Assembly (NCBI RefSeq): GCF_031179145.1
Contig: NZ_JAPSIB010000002.1
Location: 210,404-274,403 of the forward strand
DNA from: Brevibacterium sp.
GTDB taxonomy: Bacteria > Actinomycetota > Actinomycetes > Actinomycetales > Brevibacteriaceae
Direction: 5' to 3'
Length of the DNA: 64,000 nucleotides
Shown piece by piece: positions 1-8,469 of this stretch; within the stretch, counting starts at the first letter, position 1; each line of letters opens with the position of its first letter. The translations under genes were made by a program, and so were the position numbers. The notes under the pieces are model-generated. The model had not been told where the DNA came from. It saw nothing but the letters and a program-made list of their open reading frames with translations, and made no database searches.

Positions 1-289
1 CCTGCTGGCGCTCCAGGGGCACGGTCCGCGAGATCGCGACCGCGAACGTTCCGTCCGCTCTCTGCCCGGGGATCCGGCGCCCGATCTCCTGTTCGTAGGC
101 GACGACGGCTCCCTGCACCCACCAGCCGTGGTTGTTCACCTTGCCTTCGTACTGCGGGTACAGGGCGTCGGCGAGCTCCGTGTGGCTCGCCGACGCCCCT
201 CCCGCAGCCTCGAGGCGAGCGCGGACGTCCGCCCACGGTTCGCCCAGCGCATTCGCGATAGCTTCGACGTTCATCTCTTTCGCTGCCAT
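1..289 (-). CDS. hypothetical protein, 3' part cut off by window edge
   Basis: An open frame begins with ATG at 289 and runs off the left edge without a stop, giving about 96 N-terminal residues. The fragment starts MAAKEMNVEAIANALG and contains a tryptophan-rich stretch near residue 65 (NNHGWWVQGAVVAYEQ) followed by GRRIPGQRADGTF. I recall this WW..VAYEQ..GRR.PGQ..DGTF pattern from uncharacterised actinobacterial proteins, but cannot name a family with certainty. Codon use is strongly GC-biased at third positions, as in neighbouring genes, so the frame is very likely real. No function is assigned. The 61 bases up to the next gene show nothing notable. Confidence 0.6.
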   Translation of the reverse strand, partial: MAAKEMNVEAIANALGEPWADVRARLEAAGGASASHTELADALYPQYEGKVNNHGWWVQGAVVAYEQEIGRRIPGQRADGTFAVAISRTVPLERQQ

Positions 290-350
290 ACCGGAAGTCT
301 AAGCTCTCGGGTGCAGGCGGCAGCTGGAGCCCGGTCAGGCCGGCACTCGG

Positions 351-671
351 TCAGTCGATCTGGAGCTCGCCCATTCGGTCCCAGCCCTCGCCGTCGATCT
401 TGCGGGAGATGATCTGCGGCGTCGAGTTGAGGTGTGGGCGCATGGCCTCGAGCCCGGCCTGGAAGTGATCGCTCGTCACGTGGGGTTCGGCGCCTTCGTC
501 GGTGAACGCCTCGACGAGGACGTACTCGTTGTCCTTCTCCAGGCTCTTCGACCACTCGAACCACAGGTTGCCCGGCTCCGCGCGGGTCGCCTCGGTGAAC
601 TCCCGCACCGCCTCGGGGAAGGCGTCCACGCTCTCGGGCTTGACGTCGTACTTCACTACGATGAAGATCAT
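351..671 (-). CDS. antibiotic biosynthesis monooxygenase (ABM) family protein
   Basis: This 106-residue protein has the length and pattern of the dimeric alpha/beta-barrel ABM family: an N-terminal beta strand (MIFIVVKYDVKPES), a helix rich in acidic residues, then WFEW and YVLVEAF strands and a histidine-containing segment (H64, H69). ABM proteins are cofactor-independent quinol or aromatic monooxygenases or related small stress enzymes; the substrate cannot be read from sequence. The ATG at 671 follows GGAGAG at a suitable distance. The gene is read in the same direction as the methyltransferase upstream (48 bases away) and could be co-transcribed with it. Confidence 0.8.
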   Translation of the reverse strand: MIFIVVKYDVKPESVDAFPEAVREFTEATRAEPGNLWFEWSKSLEKDNEYVLVEAFTDEGAEPHVTSDHFQAGLEAMRPHLNSTPQIISRKIDGEGWDRMGELQID

Positions 672-719
672 TCGGCTCTCCGTTCTCTGTGCTCGGGGGT
701 GTTCTGCGGTTCGATTCTC

Positions 720-1322
720 TCAGATCCGCTCGGCGATGAGCACGATGAAGTCGCTGTCGGGCTCGAAGGGGTGGAGCTCCCAGGAGGAGAGCTGGAGGGT
801 GATGAGCATCCCGGTGGACTTCACGTCGGCGATGAACTCGGCGAAGTCATAGCCGCGTCCGGCTCCGAATCCGGCGACGAACCGTCCGCCCGACTTCAAT
901 GTCGACTTGATGTTGGACAGGGTCTGGCGGCGGGAGGCCGGGTCGAGGAAGGCGAGCACGTTCCCGGCGCAGACGGCGACATCGATGTCGGTGATCCCCG
1001 CTGCGGCGAAGTCGAAGACGGCGAGGTCCCCGGTGTGCCATTGGCCGCTCGGGAAGTCCTCCTCGGCGACGGAGATGAGGAATTCGTCGAGATCGACCCC
1101 GTACACGGTGTGACCAGCATCGATGAGCAGCCCACCGACCCGGCCCGTGCCGCATCCGGCGTCGAGGATCCTCGCCTCGCGCGGGGCCATCGCATTGACG
1201 AACCGCGCCTCTCCCCCGATGTCGTGGCCGGCGTCGACGAGCTTGCGCCACCTCTGGGCGTAGTTCGCAGAATGCTCGGGGTTGTTCTCTCGCAGGCGGT
1301 CCCACTTGTGGTCGAAGCTCAT
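720..1322 (-). CDS. class I SAM-dependent methyltransferase
   Basis: The 200-residue protein carries a textbook motif I (ILDAGCGTGR, about residues 52-61) with the acidic end of strand 2 at GVDLDE (about 75-80), the hallmarks of a Rossmann-fold methyltransferase that binds S-adenosylmethionine. A motif resembling post II/IV (DVAVCAGNVLAFL) follows. It is shorter than most characterised family members and has no extra domain, so the methyl acceptor is unknown. It lies between the ABM protein and the LysR gene, all three on the minus strand. The start at ATG 1322 gives the full N-terminal helix (FDHKWDRLRENN). Confidence 0.85.
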   Translation of the reverse strand: MSFDHKWDRLRENNPEHSANYAQRWRKLVDAGHDIGGEARFVNAMAPREARILDAGCGTGRVGGLLIDAGHTVYGVDLDEFLISVAEEDFPSGQWHTGDLAVFDFAAAGITDIDVAVCAGNVLAFLDPASRRQTLSNIKSTLKSGGRFVAGFGAGRGYDFAEFIADVKSTGMLITLQLSSWELHPFEPDSDFIVLIAERI

Positions 1323-1346
1323 GGCTTCATTCTAGGCAGAGAACTC

Positions 1347-2222
1347 TCACGCGAAGACCTCGGCGACCACCTCGGCGACGGCTGCGGCCGAATCGTTCGG
1401 GTGCGGTGCCGTGAGCACGATGATCTCCCGGCCGCCCACCTCGGCGAGGGGGTGGAGTGCAACGCCGGGACCGGCCAGGGACATCATGATGGGCGTGGCC
1501 AGGGTGAGCCCGAGGCCGGTGCCGGCGAGCGCCAGCGCGACAGCGGTGTCGGTGACGATGTGGGTCTCCTTCGCGGCGATGCCGAGGGCTGCGGTGGCGA
1601 AGCGCAGGGCCCGGCCGAAGAGCTCGTCGGCCGGGGGCAGGATCCAGTCCGCCTCGGCGAGCTCGTCCCGGTTCGGTCGCGAGCGTCCGGCGGGGGTGAC
1701 GACGCCGAAGTCCTCACCCGCGACCGTCGTCCACCGCACCCCGCGCATCGGGGGCAGGGGAACGCTTGGATAGTCGATTCCGATCGCCAGGTCGATCGCC
1801 CCGTCGACGACCGAGGAAGCCATCGTCTCGACGTCGATCTCCCTGGCCCGGACCTCGATGTGCGGATGCCGCTGCGCCAGCAGTGACATGACCTGCGGCA
1901 GCGCCACGATCGAGGCGGAGCCGAACACACCGAGGGTGACGATCGCCTCGCTGCGGAAGTCGCGGCCGAGCATCGCCTGCTCGGCCTGCCTCTCCGCGGC
2001 GAGGATGCTGCGGACCCGCGGGAGCAGTGTGCGTCCGGCCTCGGAGAGGACCATGCCCCTGCCCCGGCGGACGAACAGGTCCGCGCCGACGACCTGGCGC
2101 AGGGCCGCGATGTGCTGGGACACGGCACCGATGCTGTAGCCGAGCTGCTCCGCGGCTCGGGTCATCGAACCGCGTTCGGCCACGGCGACGAAGGTCCGCA
2201 GCTGCGCGAGTGTCCAGGCCAT
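1347..2222 (-). CDS. LysR-family transcriptional regulator
   Basis: The 291-residue protein starts MAWTLAQLRTFVAVAERGS and has the LysR winged helix-turn-helix in residues 1-60 (RAAEQLGYSIGAVSQHIAAL), followed by a periplasmic-binding-protein-like effector domain. The gene is divergent from a flavin oxidoreductase and an aldehyde dehydrogenase, the usual arrangement for a LysR protein controlling a neighbouring catabolic operon. The 140-base intergenic region holds three TTTCAG/CTGAAA half-sites at 11-base steps, which are strong candidates for its own operator. The effector is likely a lysine-pathway intermediate if the neighbouring enzymes are read correctly; that is inference. Confidence 0.92.
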   Translation of the reverse strand: MAWTLAQLRTFVAVAERGSMTRAAEQLGYSIGAVSQHIAALRQVVGADLFVRRGRGMVLSEAGRTLLPRVRSILAAERQAEQAMLGRDFRSEAIVTLGVFGSASIVALPQVMSLLAQRHPHIEVRAREIDVETMASSVVDGAIDLAIGIDYPSVPLPPMRGVRWTTVAGEDFGVVTPAGRSRPNRDELAEADWILPPADELFGRALRFATAALGIAAKETHIVTDTAVALALAGTGLGLTLATPIMMSLAGPGVALHPLAEVGGREIIVLTAPHPNDSAAAVAEVVAEVFA

Positions 2223-2239
2223 GGAAGCAGACTACCCTT

Positions 2240-2267
2240 TTTCAGTTTTCCTGAAACCGTCTTTCAG
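2240..2267. promoter_or_regulatory. probable LysR operator: three half-sites at 11-bp period
   Basis: TTTCAG (2240-2245), CTGAAA (2251-2256) and TTTCAG (2262-2267) are separated by five bases each, so neighbouring half-sites form inverted repeats on the same DNA face. The array begins 18 bases upstream of the LysR start and ends about 95 bases upstream of the oxidoreductase start. This is consistent with the usual LysR scheme of autorepression plus divergent activation. The surrounding bases are AT-richer than the genome. Binding by this particular LysR protein is inferred from position. Confidence 0.6.
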
Positions 2268-2362
2268 AAACTGCCCCTTGTCCTTAAACGTGAGCGCGCC
2301 CACAATGGCAGTGAGCGGTTCGAACGCGTTCCGCGAGAGCACTGACGACGATGAGGTGAGAC

Positions 2363-3562
2363 GTGCACAACTCGATTCCCGCGACCGCCGAGGTGGTCGT
2401 CATCGGCGCCGGAGTGATGGGCGCCGCGATCGCCTACCACCTCGCCCAGCGCGGAATCAGCGACGTCGTCCTCGTCGAACGCGACATCCCCGGCGCCGGA
2501 TCGACGTCGAAGGCCGCCGGCGGGGTGCGCTGTCAGTTCTCCGATGAGGTCAACATCGCCCTCGCCGTGCGCAGCCTCGAGGTGCTGCGGAACTTCGAGC
2601 AGGACTTCGGCATCGCCATCGACCTCGTCACGAATGGATACCTGTTCCTCCTCGACTCCGCCGAGGCGGTCGAGGCGTTCGCCGCCAACGTCGCCCTCCA
2701 GCAGCGGATGGGTCTCGATTCGCGGATGCTCACCGTCGACGAGGCGAAGGAGCGCTCCCCATTCATCAGCACCGAGGGCCTGGTGGCCGCGGCATTCAAC
2801 CCCGGAGACGGGCACTGCACGCCGGAGGCCGTGGTCGCCGGGTACATCCGTGCCGCCCGCGATCTGGGCGTCACGGTGCTCAAGTCCTGTGAGGTCACGG
2901 GCATCGAGACGAGCGGCGGGGCGGATGCCCCGGGAGCCGATGGCATGGCTTCCGGCTCACGCACGATCACCGCTGTCGTCACCACCCGCGGCACGATCGA
3001 GTGTTCGCGAGTGGTGTGCGCCGCCGGCGCCTGGTCGGGCCTCATCGGGGACATGGCGGGGGTCGACCTGCCGGTGACGCCGCTGCGCCGGGAGATCATG
3101 GTCAGCGAGCCCGTCGGCTTCGACACCACCGGCATGCCCTTCACGATCGACTTCTCGACCGGCTTCTACTTCCACCCCGAGGGCCCGGGACTGCTCTTCG
3201 GCTGCCCCGACGAGACCGATGAGCAGACCTTCGGAGAGAAGCGGGACCCGGACTGGCTGGGCTATCTGTCCGAACTCATCGACAGGCGCGCTCCGGGCCT
3301 CGCCGACGTCCAGGTCAAGCACGGCTGGGCGGGCCTGTACGAGATGACGCCCGATCACAATGCGCTCATCGGCGCTGCCCATGAGCTCGAGGGGTTCTTC
3401 TACGCCTGCGGGTTCTCCGGCCATGGCTTCCTTATGGGCCCGGCGGTCGGTGAGGTCGTCGCCGATCTCGTCGTCGGCCGCGCACCCTTCGTCGACATCT
3501 CCCCGCTGGACAAGCGGCGCTTCGTCACCTCCGGTCTGCGCAGGGAGCTCAACATCGTGTGA
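2363..3562 (+). CDS. FAD-dependent amine/imino-acid oxidoreductase (DAO superfamily), possible L-pipecolate oxidase
   Basis: The 399-residue protein starts at GTG 2363 after a GAGGTGAG ribosome site. It has an N-terminal dinucleotide fold (VVVIGAGVMGAAIAYHLA, about 11-28), the arginine-containing GVRCQFS segment typical of glycine/sarcosine oxidase relatives, and the C-terminal FAD loop (YACGFSGHGFLMGPAVGE). The family oxidises secondary or primary amines of small amino acids. It is followed 76 bases downstream by an ALDH7-type dehydrogenase and is divergent from LysR. In Pseudomonas, a DAO-family L-pipecolate oxidase (AmaA) and a piperideine-6-carboxylate dehydrogenase (AmaB) work in sequence, so pipecolate is a reasonable substrate. 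Sarcosine- or proline-type substrates are not excluded. Confidence 0.8.
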   Translation: MHNSIPATAEVVVIGAGVMGAAIAYHLAQRGISDVVLVERDIPGAGSTSKAAGGVRCQFSDEVNIALAVRSLEVLRNFEQDFGIAIDLVTNGYLFLLDSAEAVEAFAANVALQQRMGLDSRMLTVDEAKERSPFISTEGLVAAAFNPGDGHCTPEAVVAGYIRAARDLGVTVLKSCEVTGIETSGGADAPGADGMASGSRTITAVVTTRGTIECSRVVCAAGAWSGLIGDMAGVDLPVTPLRREIMVSEPVGFDTTGMPFTIDFSTGFYFHPEGPGLLFGCPDETDEQTFGEKRDPDWLGYLSELIDRRAPGLADVQVKHGWAGLYEMTPDHNALIGAAHELEGFFYACGFSGHGFLMGPAVGEVVADLVVGRAPFVDISPLDKRRFVTSGLRRELNIV

Positions 3563-3638
3563 GCGCGCGCTCCAACACCCGAATCAGCCACCGCCCGAGG
3601 CATCACACCGGCAGGCAACCGCAAGAGAAAGGACCGCA

Positions 3639-5204
3639 ATGACTGCGACCACCACCGAGACCGCACTCCCCACCGATGAGGACATCTCCGCTCTGCTCAG
3701 CGCGGGGCTGAGGGCCTGCGGCGTCGACGCCTCGGTGCTCGACGCCTCGGTGCTCGACGGCGATTCCGCCGGTGTCCTCACTGCCCGTTCCCCCATCACC
3801 GGTCAGGTGCTCGGCACGATCGCCGCCGACACTCCGGACACCGCCGCGGAGAAGATCGGCCGGGCTCAGCGGGCGTTCGCCGCCTGGCGTGACGTGCCCG
3901 CCCCGGTGCGCGGTCAGCTGGTCAGCCGGTGGGGTCAGCTGCTGGCCGAGCACAAGGAGGACCTGGCGAAGATCGTCACCGTCGAGGCCGGCAAAACCCC
4001 TTCCGAGGCGGCCGGCGAGGTGCAGGAGATGATCGACATCTGCGAGTTCGCCCTCGGCCAGTCCCGGCAGCTGTGGGGCAAGACGATGCCGAGCGAGCGG
4101 CCCGGGCACCGGCTGATGGAGACGTGGCACCCCCTCGGCGTCGTCGGCGTCATCTCCGCGTTCAACTTCCCCGTCGCCGTGTACTCGTGGAACACCGCAC
4201 TCGCCCTCGTCGCCGGAGACTCCGTGGTGTGGAAGCCCTCCGAGAACGCGGTGCTCGCGGCCCTCGGCGCGCAGGCCCTGCTGGTCCGGGCCGCCGCCGA
4301 GGTGGGGGCGCCGGAGGATCTCACCCCGGTCCTCATCGGTGGCCGGGACATCGGCGACGCACTGATCCGCGATCCCCGCGTCGCATTGGTCTCGGCGACC
4401 GGTTCGGTGCGGATGGGACGCGAGGTGGGCCCGGTGGTGGCCGAGAGGTTCGGACGGGTGCTGCTCGAGCTCGGCGGCAACAACGCCGCGATCGTCGCCC
4501 CGAGCGCCGACATCGACCTGGCCCTGCGCGGCGTCGTCTTCGCCGCGGCCGGCACCGCCGGCCAGCGCTGCACCACTCTGCGCCGGCTCATCGTCCACGA
4601 GTCGATCGCCGATGATCTCGTCGACCGGATCGTCTCCGCCTACGGCACACTGAGCATCGGTTCACCGACAGCGGACGGGGTCCTCGTCGGACCGCTCATC
4701 AACGAGGCCTCGTACCGGGCGATGCAGGACGCGCTCGAGCAGGCGAAGGCCGAGGGCGGCGAAGTGCTGTGCGGAGGCGCCCGAGTCCTCGCCGACGGAC
4801 GCCCGGAGGCCTTCTATGTCGAACCGGCAGTCGTGCGGATGCCTGCGCAGACGGCGGTGATGGAGTCGGAGACGTTCGCACCGATCCTCTACATCGTCAC
4901 CTACTCCGACCTCGACGAGGCGCTCGAGATCCACAACGGGGTGCCGCAGGGGCTGTCGTCGGCGATCTTCACCTCTGATCTGGCGGAATCCGAAAGGTTC
5001 CTCTCCCGCTCCGACTGCGGCATCGCCAACGTCAACATCGGCACCTCGGGAGCAGAGATCGGCGGCGCCTTCGGTGGGGAGAAGGAGACCGGAGGCGGCC
5101 GCGAATCCGGTTCGGATTCGTGGAAGGCCTACATGCGTCAAGCCACGAACACCATCAACTACTCGGGTGAGCTGCCCCTGGCCCAGGGGGTGGAGTTCCT
5201 CTAG
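3639..5204 (+). CDS. amaB: aldehyde dehydrogenase, ALDH7/antiquitin type (probable piperideine-6-carboxylate / aminoadipate-semialdehyde dehydrogenase)
   Basis: The 521-residue NAD(P)-dependent aldehyde dehydrogenase has its general base at E277 (LLELGGNNAAIV) and nucleophile at C311 (AGQRCTTLRR). The WHPLGVVGVISAFNFPVAV stretch and a C-terminal GGAFGGEKETGGGRESGSD are characteristic of the ALDH7 subfamily, which oxidises 2-aminoadipate-6-semialdehyde in lysine breakdown. I place the start at ATG 3639, giving MTATTTETALPTDED; the open frame extends further upstream into the preceding gene without support. A GAAAGGA site precedes this ATG. The N-terminus has an in-frame 15-bp duplication (see 3726-3755). 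Together with the flavin oxidase just upstream it probably forms a two-step pathway to 2-aminoadipate. Confidence 0.85.
   Translation: MTATTTETALPTDEDISALLSAGLRACGVDASVLDASVLDGDSAGVLTARSPITGQVLGTIAADTPDTAAEKIGRAQRAFAAWRDVPAPVRGQLVSRWGQLLAEHKEDLAKIVTVEAGKTPSEAAGEVQEMIDICEFALGQSRQLWGKTMPSERPGHRLMETWHPLGVVGVISAFNFPVAVYSWNTALALVAGDSVVWKPSENAVLAALGAQALLVRAAAEVGAPEDLTPVLIGGRDIGDALIRDPRVALVSATGSVRMGREVGPVVAERFGRVLLELGGNNAAIVAPSADIDLALRGVVFAAAGTAGQRCTTLRRLIVHESIADDLVDRIVSAYGTLSIGSPTADGVLVGPLINEASYRAMQDALEQAKAEGGEVLCGGARVLADGRPEAFYVEPAVVRMPAQTAVMESETFAPILYIVTYSDLDEALEIHNGVPQGLSSAIFTSDLAESERFLSRSDCGIANVNIGTSGAEIGGAFGGEKETGGGRESGSDSWKAYMRQATNTINYSGELPLAQGVEFL
3726..3755. repeat. 15-bp perfect in-frame tandem duplication
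   Basis: GACGCCTCGGTGCTC is present twice back to back (3726-3740 and 3741-3755), duplicating DASVL in the N-terminal region of the aldehyde dehydrogenase. This part precedes the conserved fold, so the duplication should be tolerated. It looks like a recent replication-slippage event. Confidence 0.9.
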
Positions 5205-5257
5205 GACCGACTAGAGTTGCAGGTGGTTCGAATCGCCGACAGAAGGAGCCCACCGAA

Positions 5258-6025
5258 GTGATTGAGCTGAAGACGCCCGCCGAGATCGAGAAGATGGCGG
5301 TCACCGGCCGATTCGTCGCGAACACCCTCACAGAGCTGTGCGCCACGGCGGAACCGGGAATGAATCTCCTCCACCTGGAGAACCGGGCGCGGAAGCTCAT
5401 CGAGGACGCCGGCGCGGTCTCCTGCTATTGGGACTATGCGCCGTCCTTCGGTTCGGGCCCCTTCCGCAACGTCATCTGCCTGTCCGTCAACGACGGGGTC
5501 CTGCACGGCAAACCGCACGACTACGTGATGAAGAACGGCGACCTGCTCACCCTCGACTTCGCCGTGTCGATCGACGGCTGGGTCGCCGATGCGGCCCGCT
5601 CCGTCGTCGTCGGCGAGGGCCGTGAGGAGGACCAGCAGCTCATCGATTCCACCTGGACCGGGCTGGAAGCCGGCATCAGCGCCGCACAGCCGGGCAACCG
5701 CCTCGGCGACATCTCACAGGCGATCGGAGACGTCGCCGACTCTCTGCGGATTCCGGTCAACCTCGACTTCGGCGGGCACGGACTCGGGCACACCATGCAT
5801 GAGGACCCGCACGTGCCCAACCGCGGCAAGGGCGGACGCGGAATGGTGCTCAAACCGGGCCTCACGTTGGCGATCGAACCGTGGTGGTCGCTGACCTCGA
5901 AGAAGCTCAAGGTCGACAAGGACGGGTGGACGCTGCGGGTGGCCGACGGCTCGAACGGGGCGCACTCGGAGAACACGATCGCGATCACCGAGGACGGCCC
6001 GCGCGTCCTCACGCTCGAGGGCTGA
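5258..6025 (+). CDS. map: type I methionine aminopeptidase
   Basis: The 255-residue enzyme removes the initiator methionine from nascent proteins in the cytoplasm. All five metal ligands of the family can be placed: D100, D111, H174, E207 and E238, plus the substrate-contacting H83 (DGVLHGKPHD) and H181 region. The GTG start at 5258 follows AGAAGGAG. The length matches single-domain bacterial MAP. There is no N-terminal SH3-linker extension as found in some actinobacterial MetAP1c enzymes. It stands alone, 53 bases after the aldehyde dehydrogenase; a TAGAGT element at 5210-5215 could be its own -10. Confidence 0.95.
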   Translation: MIELKTPAEIEKMAVTGRFVANTLTELCATAEPGMNLLHLENRARKLIEDAGAVSCYWDYAPSFGSGPFRNVICLSVNDGVLHGKPHDYVMKNGDLLTLDFAVSIDGWVADAARSVVVGEGREEDQQLIDSTWTGLEAGISAAQPGNRLGDISQAIGDVADSLRIPVNLDFGGHGLGHTMHEDPHVPNRGKGGRGMVLKPGLTLAIEPWWSLTSKKLKVDKDGWTLRVADGSNGAHSENTIAITEDGPRVLTLEG

Positions 6026-6034
6026 GCGCCCACC

Positions 6035-7015
6035 TCAAGCGGTTCCGTGCCCGATCGGCCGCAGGCCCCTCGTGTGGACCGGGCACCGGCCGGGCTCATG
6101 CGCGCTCCGCTGACTCGACGGGTCCTGGAGCACCCGCAACGACCAGCGCAGACGCCGCCGGAAGATCAGCAGACCGAGGGCGATGACGATCATGGCGTCG
6201 GGCCAGCGCGGCGCCGGCAGGTTGTCCGGGGCAGGCGGGTAGTGGCCTCCGGACAGGCCCGCGTCACGCTCGAAGTGGTTGCGGGATCTGGGAAAGAGCG
6301 AATTGTCGATGAAGTACGCGGTGGGGAACGCGAACGGTCCTGCCACGAGATTCGTCACCGCCCATTGGTCCACGTGACGCGACTCGTGCAGACCCAGCTC
6401 CGCCTCGTCCTCTCTGGACCCAGAGATGTTCGGGCCGTACCGCATGTAGAGCCGGTGGCCCTCGTTCCCGTAGCCGTTGACGGTCGCCGGCCCTGAAGTC
6501 GGCTCGCCGGGCATCCATGCGACGAAGACGTCGCCCAGGGTGGTTCCGCCGCTGCTGGTGCGCGGCGGCGGCCAGAACATGACCAGCAGCGGCGGGCCCG
6601 AACACGATTCCATTCCCATCGCCCGGCCGGCCAGCACCCCCACCCCGCTGATCGGGGCGACCAGGAAGTCCCGGGTCACCTGCCATGGGGTGGGAGGCGC
6701 GATCCTCAGACTGGGTTCGGGGCGCACGCTGCCGTCAGCGGTGATGTGGCTGTGGCAGAGGAGCGGTGAGGTCGCGGCCTCCAGCGGTCGTGCTGCTGCC
6801 CCGGCCACGAGCAGCACGGCGACCACCAGCACAGCGACGTTGCGCACTCTCATGTGGGAGGCGCAGACTCCGCAGGTCGCGGCCCGTCTCAGCCGGCGGC
6901 GGCGGAAGCGCGGTGCCGACCAGACCAGTCCGACGAGTCCGAAGCAGATGCCGCAGGCCACAGCACGCAGAAACGGACGGGCGCGTCTGATCGCCCTGCG
7001 CACACTTCTCTCCAT
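6035..7015 (-). CDS. membrane protein with extracytoplasmic HExxHxxQ-like motif, function unknown
   Basis: The 326-residue protein has a basic N-terminus (RRAIRRARPFLRA), a hydrophobic segment at about 17-32, a second at about 57-75 (VAVLVVAVLLVAGAAA), a large middle domain and a last hydrophobic segment (AMIVIALGLLIF, about 277-288) followed by an Arg-rich tail. The middle domain holds ELGLHESRHVDQWAV and, about 40 residues later, NHFERDAGLSGGHY. A HExxHxxQ helix followed by a downstream FERxAG element resembles zincin-like metallopeptidase folds, although the first motif here reads HESRH, so catalysis is only a possibility. It converges with map (9 bases between stops). No close family is recognised. 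Confidence 0.65.
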   Translation of the reverse strand: MERSVRRAIRRARPFLRAVACGICFGLVGLVWSAPRFRRRRLRRAATCGVCASHMRVRNVAVLVVAVLLVAGAAARPLEAATSPLLCHSHITADGSVRPEPSLRIAPPTPWQVTRDFLVAPISGVGVLAGRAMGMESCSGPPLLVMFWPPPRTSSGGTTLGDVFVAWMPGEPTSGPATVNGYGNEGHRLYMRYGPNISGSREDEAELGLHESRHVDQWAVTNLVAGPFAFPTAYFIDNSLFPRSRNHFERDAGLSGGHYPPAPDNLPAPRWPDAMIVIALGLLIFRRRLRWSLRVLQDPSSQRSAHEPGRCPVHTRGLRPIGHGTA

Positions 7016-7290
7016 CGAGAACCACCCTGCCCTGCCCCCGCAACTTCAAGCTGAGCGTACCACCGGCTCCGACGGCCGGCCCCGAGCTGCTCGACGACCG
7101 ACTTGAGGTGCCGGCGGAGCCTCGGAAGGAGGGCTTCGAAGGGCCTCCCGGATCCCGCAGTCTGCGTCTAGAGTTTCTGGAGAAGAGAGACTGCCGGTGG
7201 AACCGGGCTCGATGCGGTTCGGGGCATGATCGATTGGACAGCGGGAATGACGACAGATGCCACCGCCTCGACCCAGGAAGGCCGGACGCC

Positions 7291-8373
7291 ATGACACGGA
7301 GCAGAATCGCCGAGGCGGCGCTCGTGGTGATCGCCGCGATCACGCTGACCGCATGCTCTCCCGAGCCGGAGCGGAATGACTCCGAAGAACGCGGGACACC
7401 GGAGTCGCAGACCAGCCCGCCCGCCGGGGTCGAGGTCATCGCCTCGGACCTCGAGGCACCCTGGTCGATCGCCTTCCACGAGGGCACCCCGCTCATCAGC
7501 GAGCGCGACAGTGCCCGGATCCTCGAACTCGACGAGACCGGCGCCGCTCGAGAGATCGGGCGCGTCGACGGCGTCGTCCCCAACGGTGAAGGCGGACTGC
7601 TCGGCATCGCCGTCCATGAGGGCTTCGCGTACACGTACTTCACGGCCGACGATGAGAATCGCATCGAACGGTTCCCATTGACAGGAGAACCCGGTTCCCT
7701 CGCGCTCGGAGATTCGGAGCCCGTCTTCGCGGGGATCCCCGCCGCCGGCTTCCACAACGGCGGTCGGATCGCATTCGGTCCCGACGGAATGCTCTATGCC
7801 ACGACGGGTGACGCGGGAGCGAGGTCAGACGCACAGGAGCTGGAGTCCCTGGCCGGAAAGATCCTCCGCCTCACTCCCGAAGGTGAGGCGCCGACGGACA
7901 ATCCCTTCGCAGGCTCCCCCGTCTACAGCTACGGTCACCGCAACCCGCAGGGGATCGCCTGGGACTCGGACGGAACCATGTACGCCAGCGAGTTCGGGCA
8001 GGACACCTGGGACGAGCTCAATCTGATCGAGGCCGGGAACAACTACGGGTGGCCCGAGGTCGAGGGAATCGCCCAAGACGAGTCCTTCGTCGATCCGGTG
8101 CAGCAGTGGGAACCCGCCGAGGCGAGCCCCAGCGGCATCGCGATCACCGATCAGACCATCCACGTGGCGAATCTGCGCGGACAGCGACTGCGCGACATCC
8201 CACTGGCCGAGCTCGGCGAATCCAGCGAGCGGCTCGACGGCGAGTACGGGAGGCTGCGGGACGTCGTGGTGGCACCGGACGGATCGCTGTGGGTGCTGAC
8301 GAACAACACCGACGGTCGCGGGAATCCCGGGCCGAACGACGACCGGGTCCTGCGCGTCCCGGCAGCTCCGTGA
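7291..8373 (+). CDS. secreted lipoprotein, PQQ-type glucose/sorbosone dehydrogenase family beta-propeller
   Basis: I place the start at ATG 7291 because it creates a lipoprotein signal peptide (MTRSRIAEAALVVIAAI then LTAC), with the lipidated cysteine near residue 20; longer upstream frames destroy it. The mature protein has the conserved elements of the GSDH family: GEGGLLGIA, HNGGRIAFGPDGMLY, GDAG, YGHRNPQGIAWD and FGQDTWDELN. These proteins oxidise aldoses or bind sugars outside the membrane; many actinobacterial members have no proven cofactor or substrate. The gene is monocistronic or transcribed into radA (96 bases downstream). Confidence 0.88.
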   Translation: MTRSRIAEAALVVIAAITLTACSPEPERNDSEERGTPESQTSPPAGVEVIASDLEAPWSIAFHEGTPLISERDSARILELDETGAAREIGRVDGVVPNGEGGLLGIAVHEGFAYTYFTADDENRIERFPLTGEPGSLALGDSEPVFAGIPAAGFHNGGRIAFGPDGMLYATTGDAGARSDAQELESLAGKILRLTPEGEAPTDNPFAGSPVYSYGHRNPQGIAWDSDGTMYASEFGQDTWDELNLIEAGNNYGWPEVEGIAQDESFVDPVQQWEPAEASPSGIAITDQTIHVANLRGQRLRDIPLAELGESSERLDGEYGRLRDVVVAPDGSLWVLTNNTDGRGNPGPNDDRVLRVPAAP

Positions 8374-8469
8374 GGGAGGTGCCGTGTGGGAGGTTCCCGG
8401 GAGGGAAGTCCTGCCCCGCGTTCCCCTGGCTGCAGCCCTCGTGTCCGTCCCTCGTGCAAGGATGAGGGC

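Noticed and set aside
128..412. Small + strand frames at the left end
   Set aside because: They are mirrors of the minus-strand partial gene and ABM gene, with Arg/Ser-rich shadow composition.
7016..7290. A possible gene start upstream of the sugar dehydrogenase lipoprotein
   Set aside because: The frame continues upstream of 7291, but the added residues are not protein-like and would bury the lipoprotein signal.
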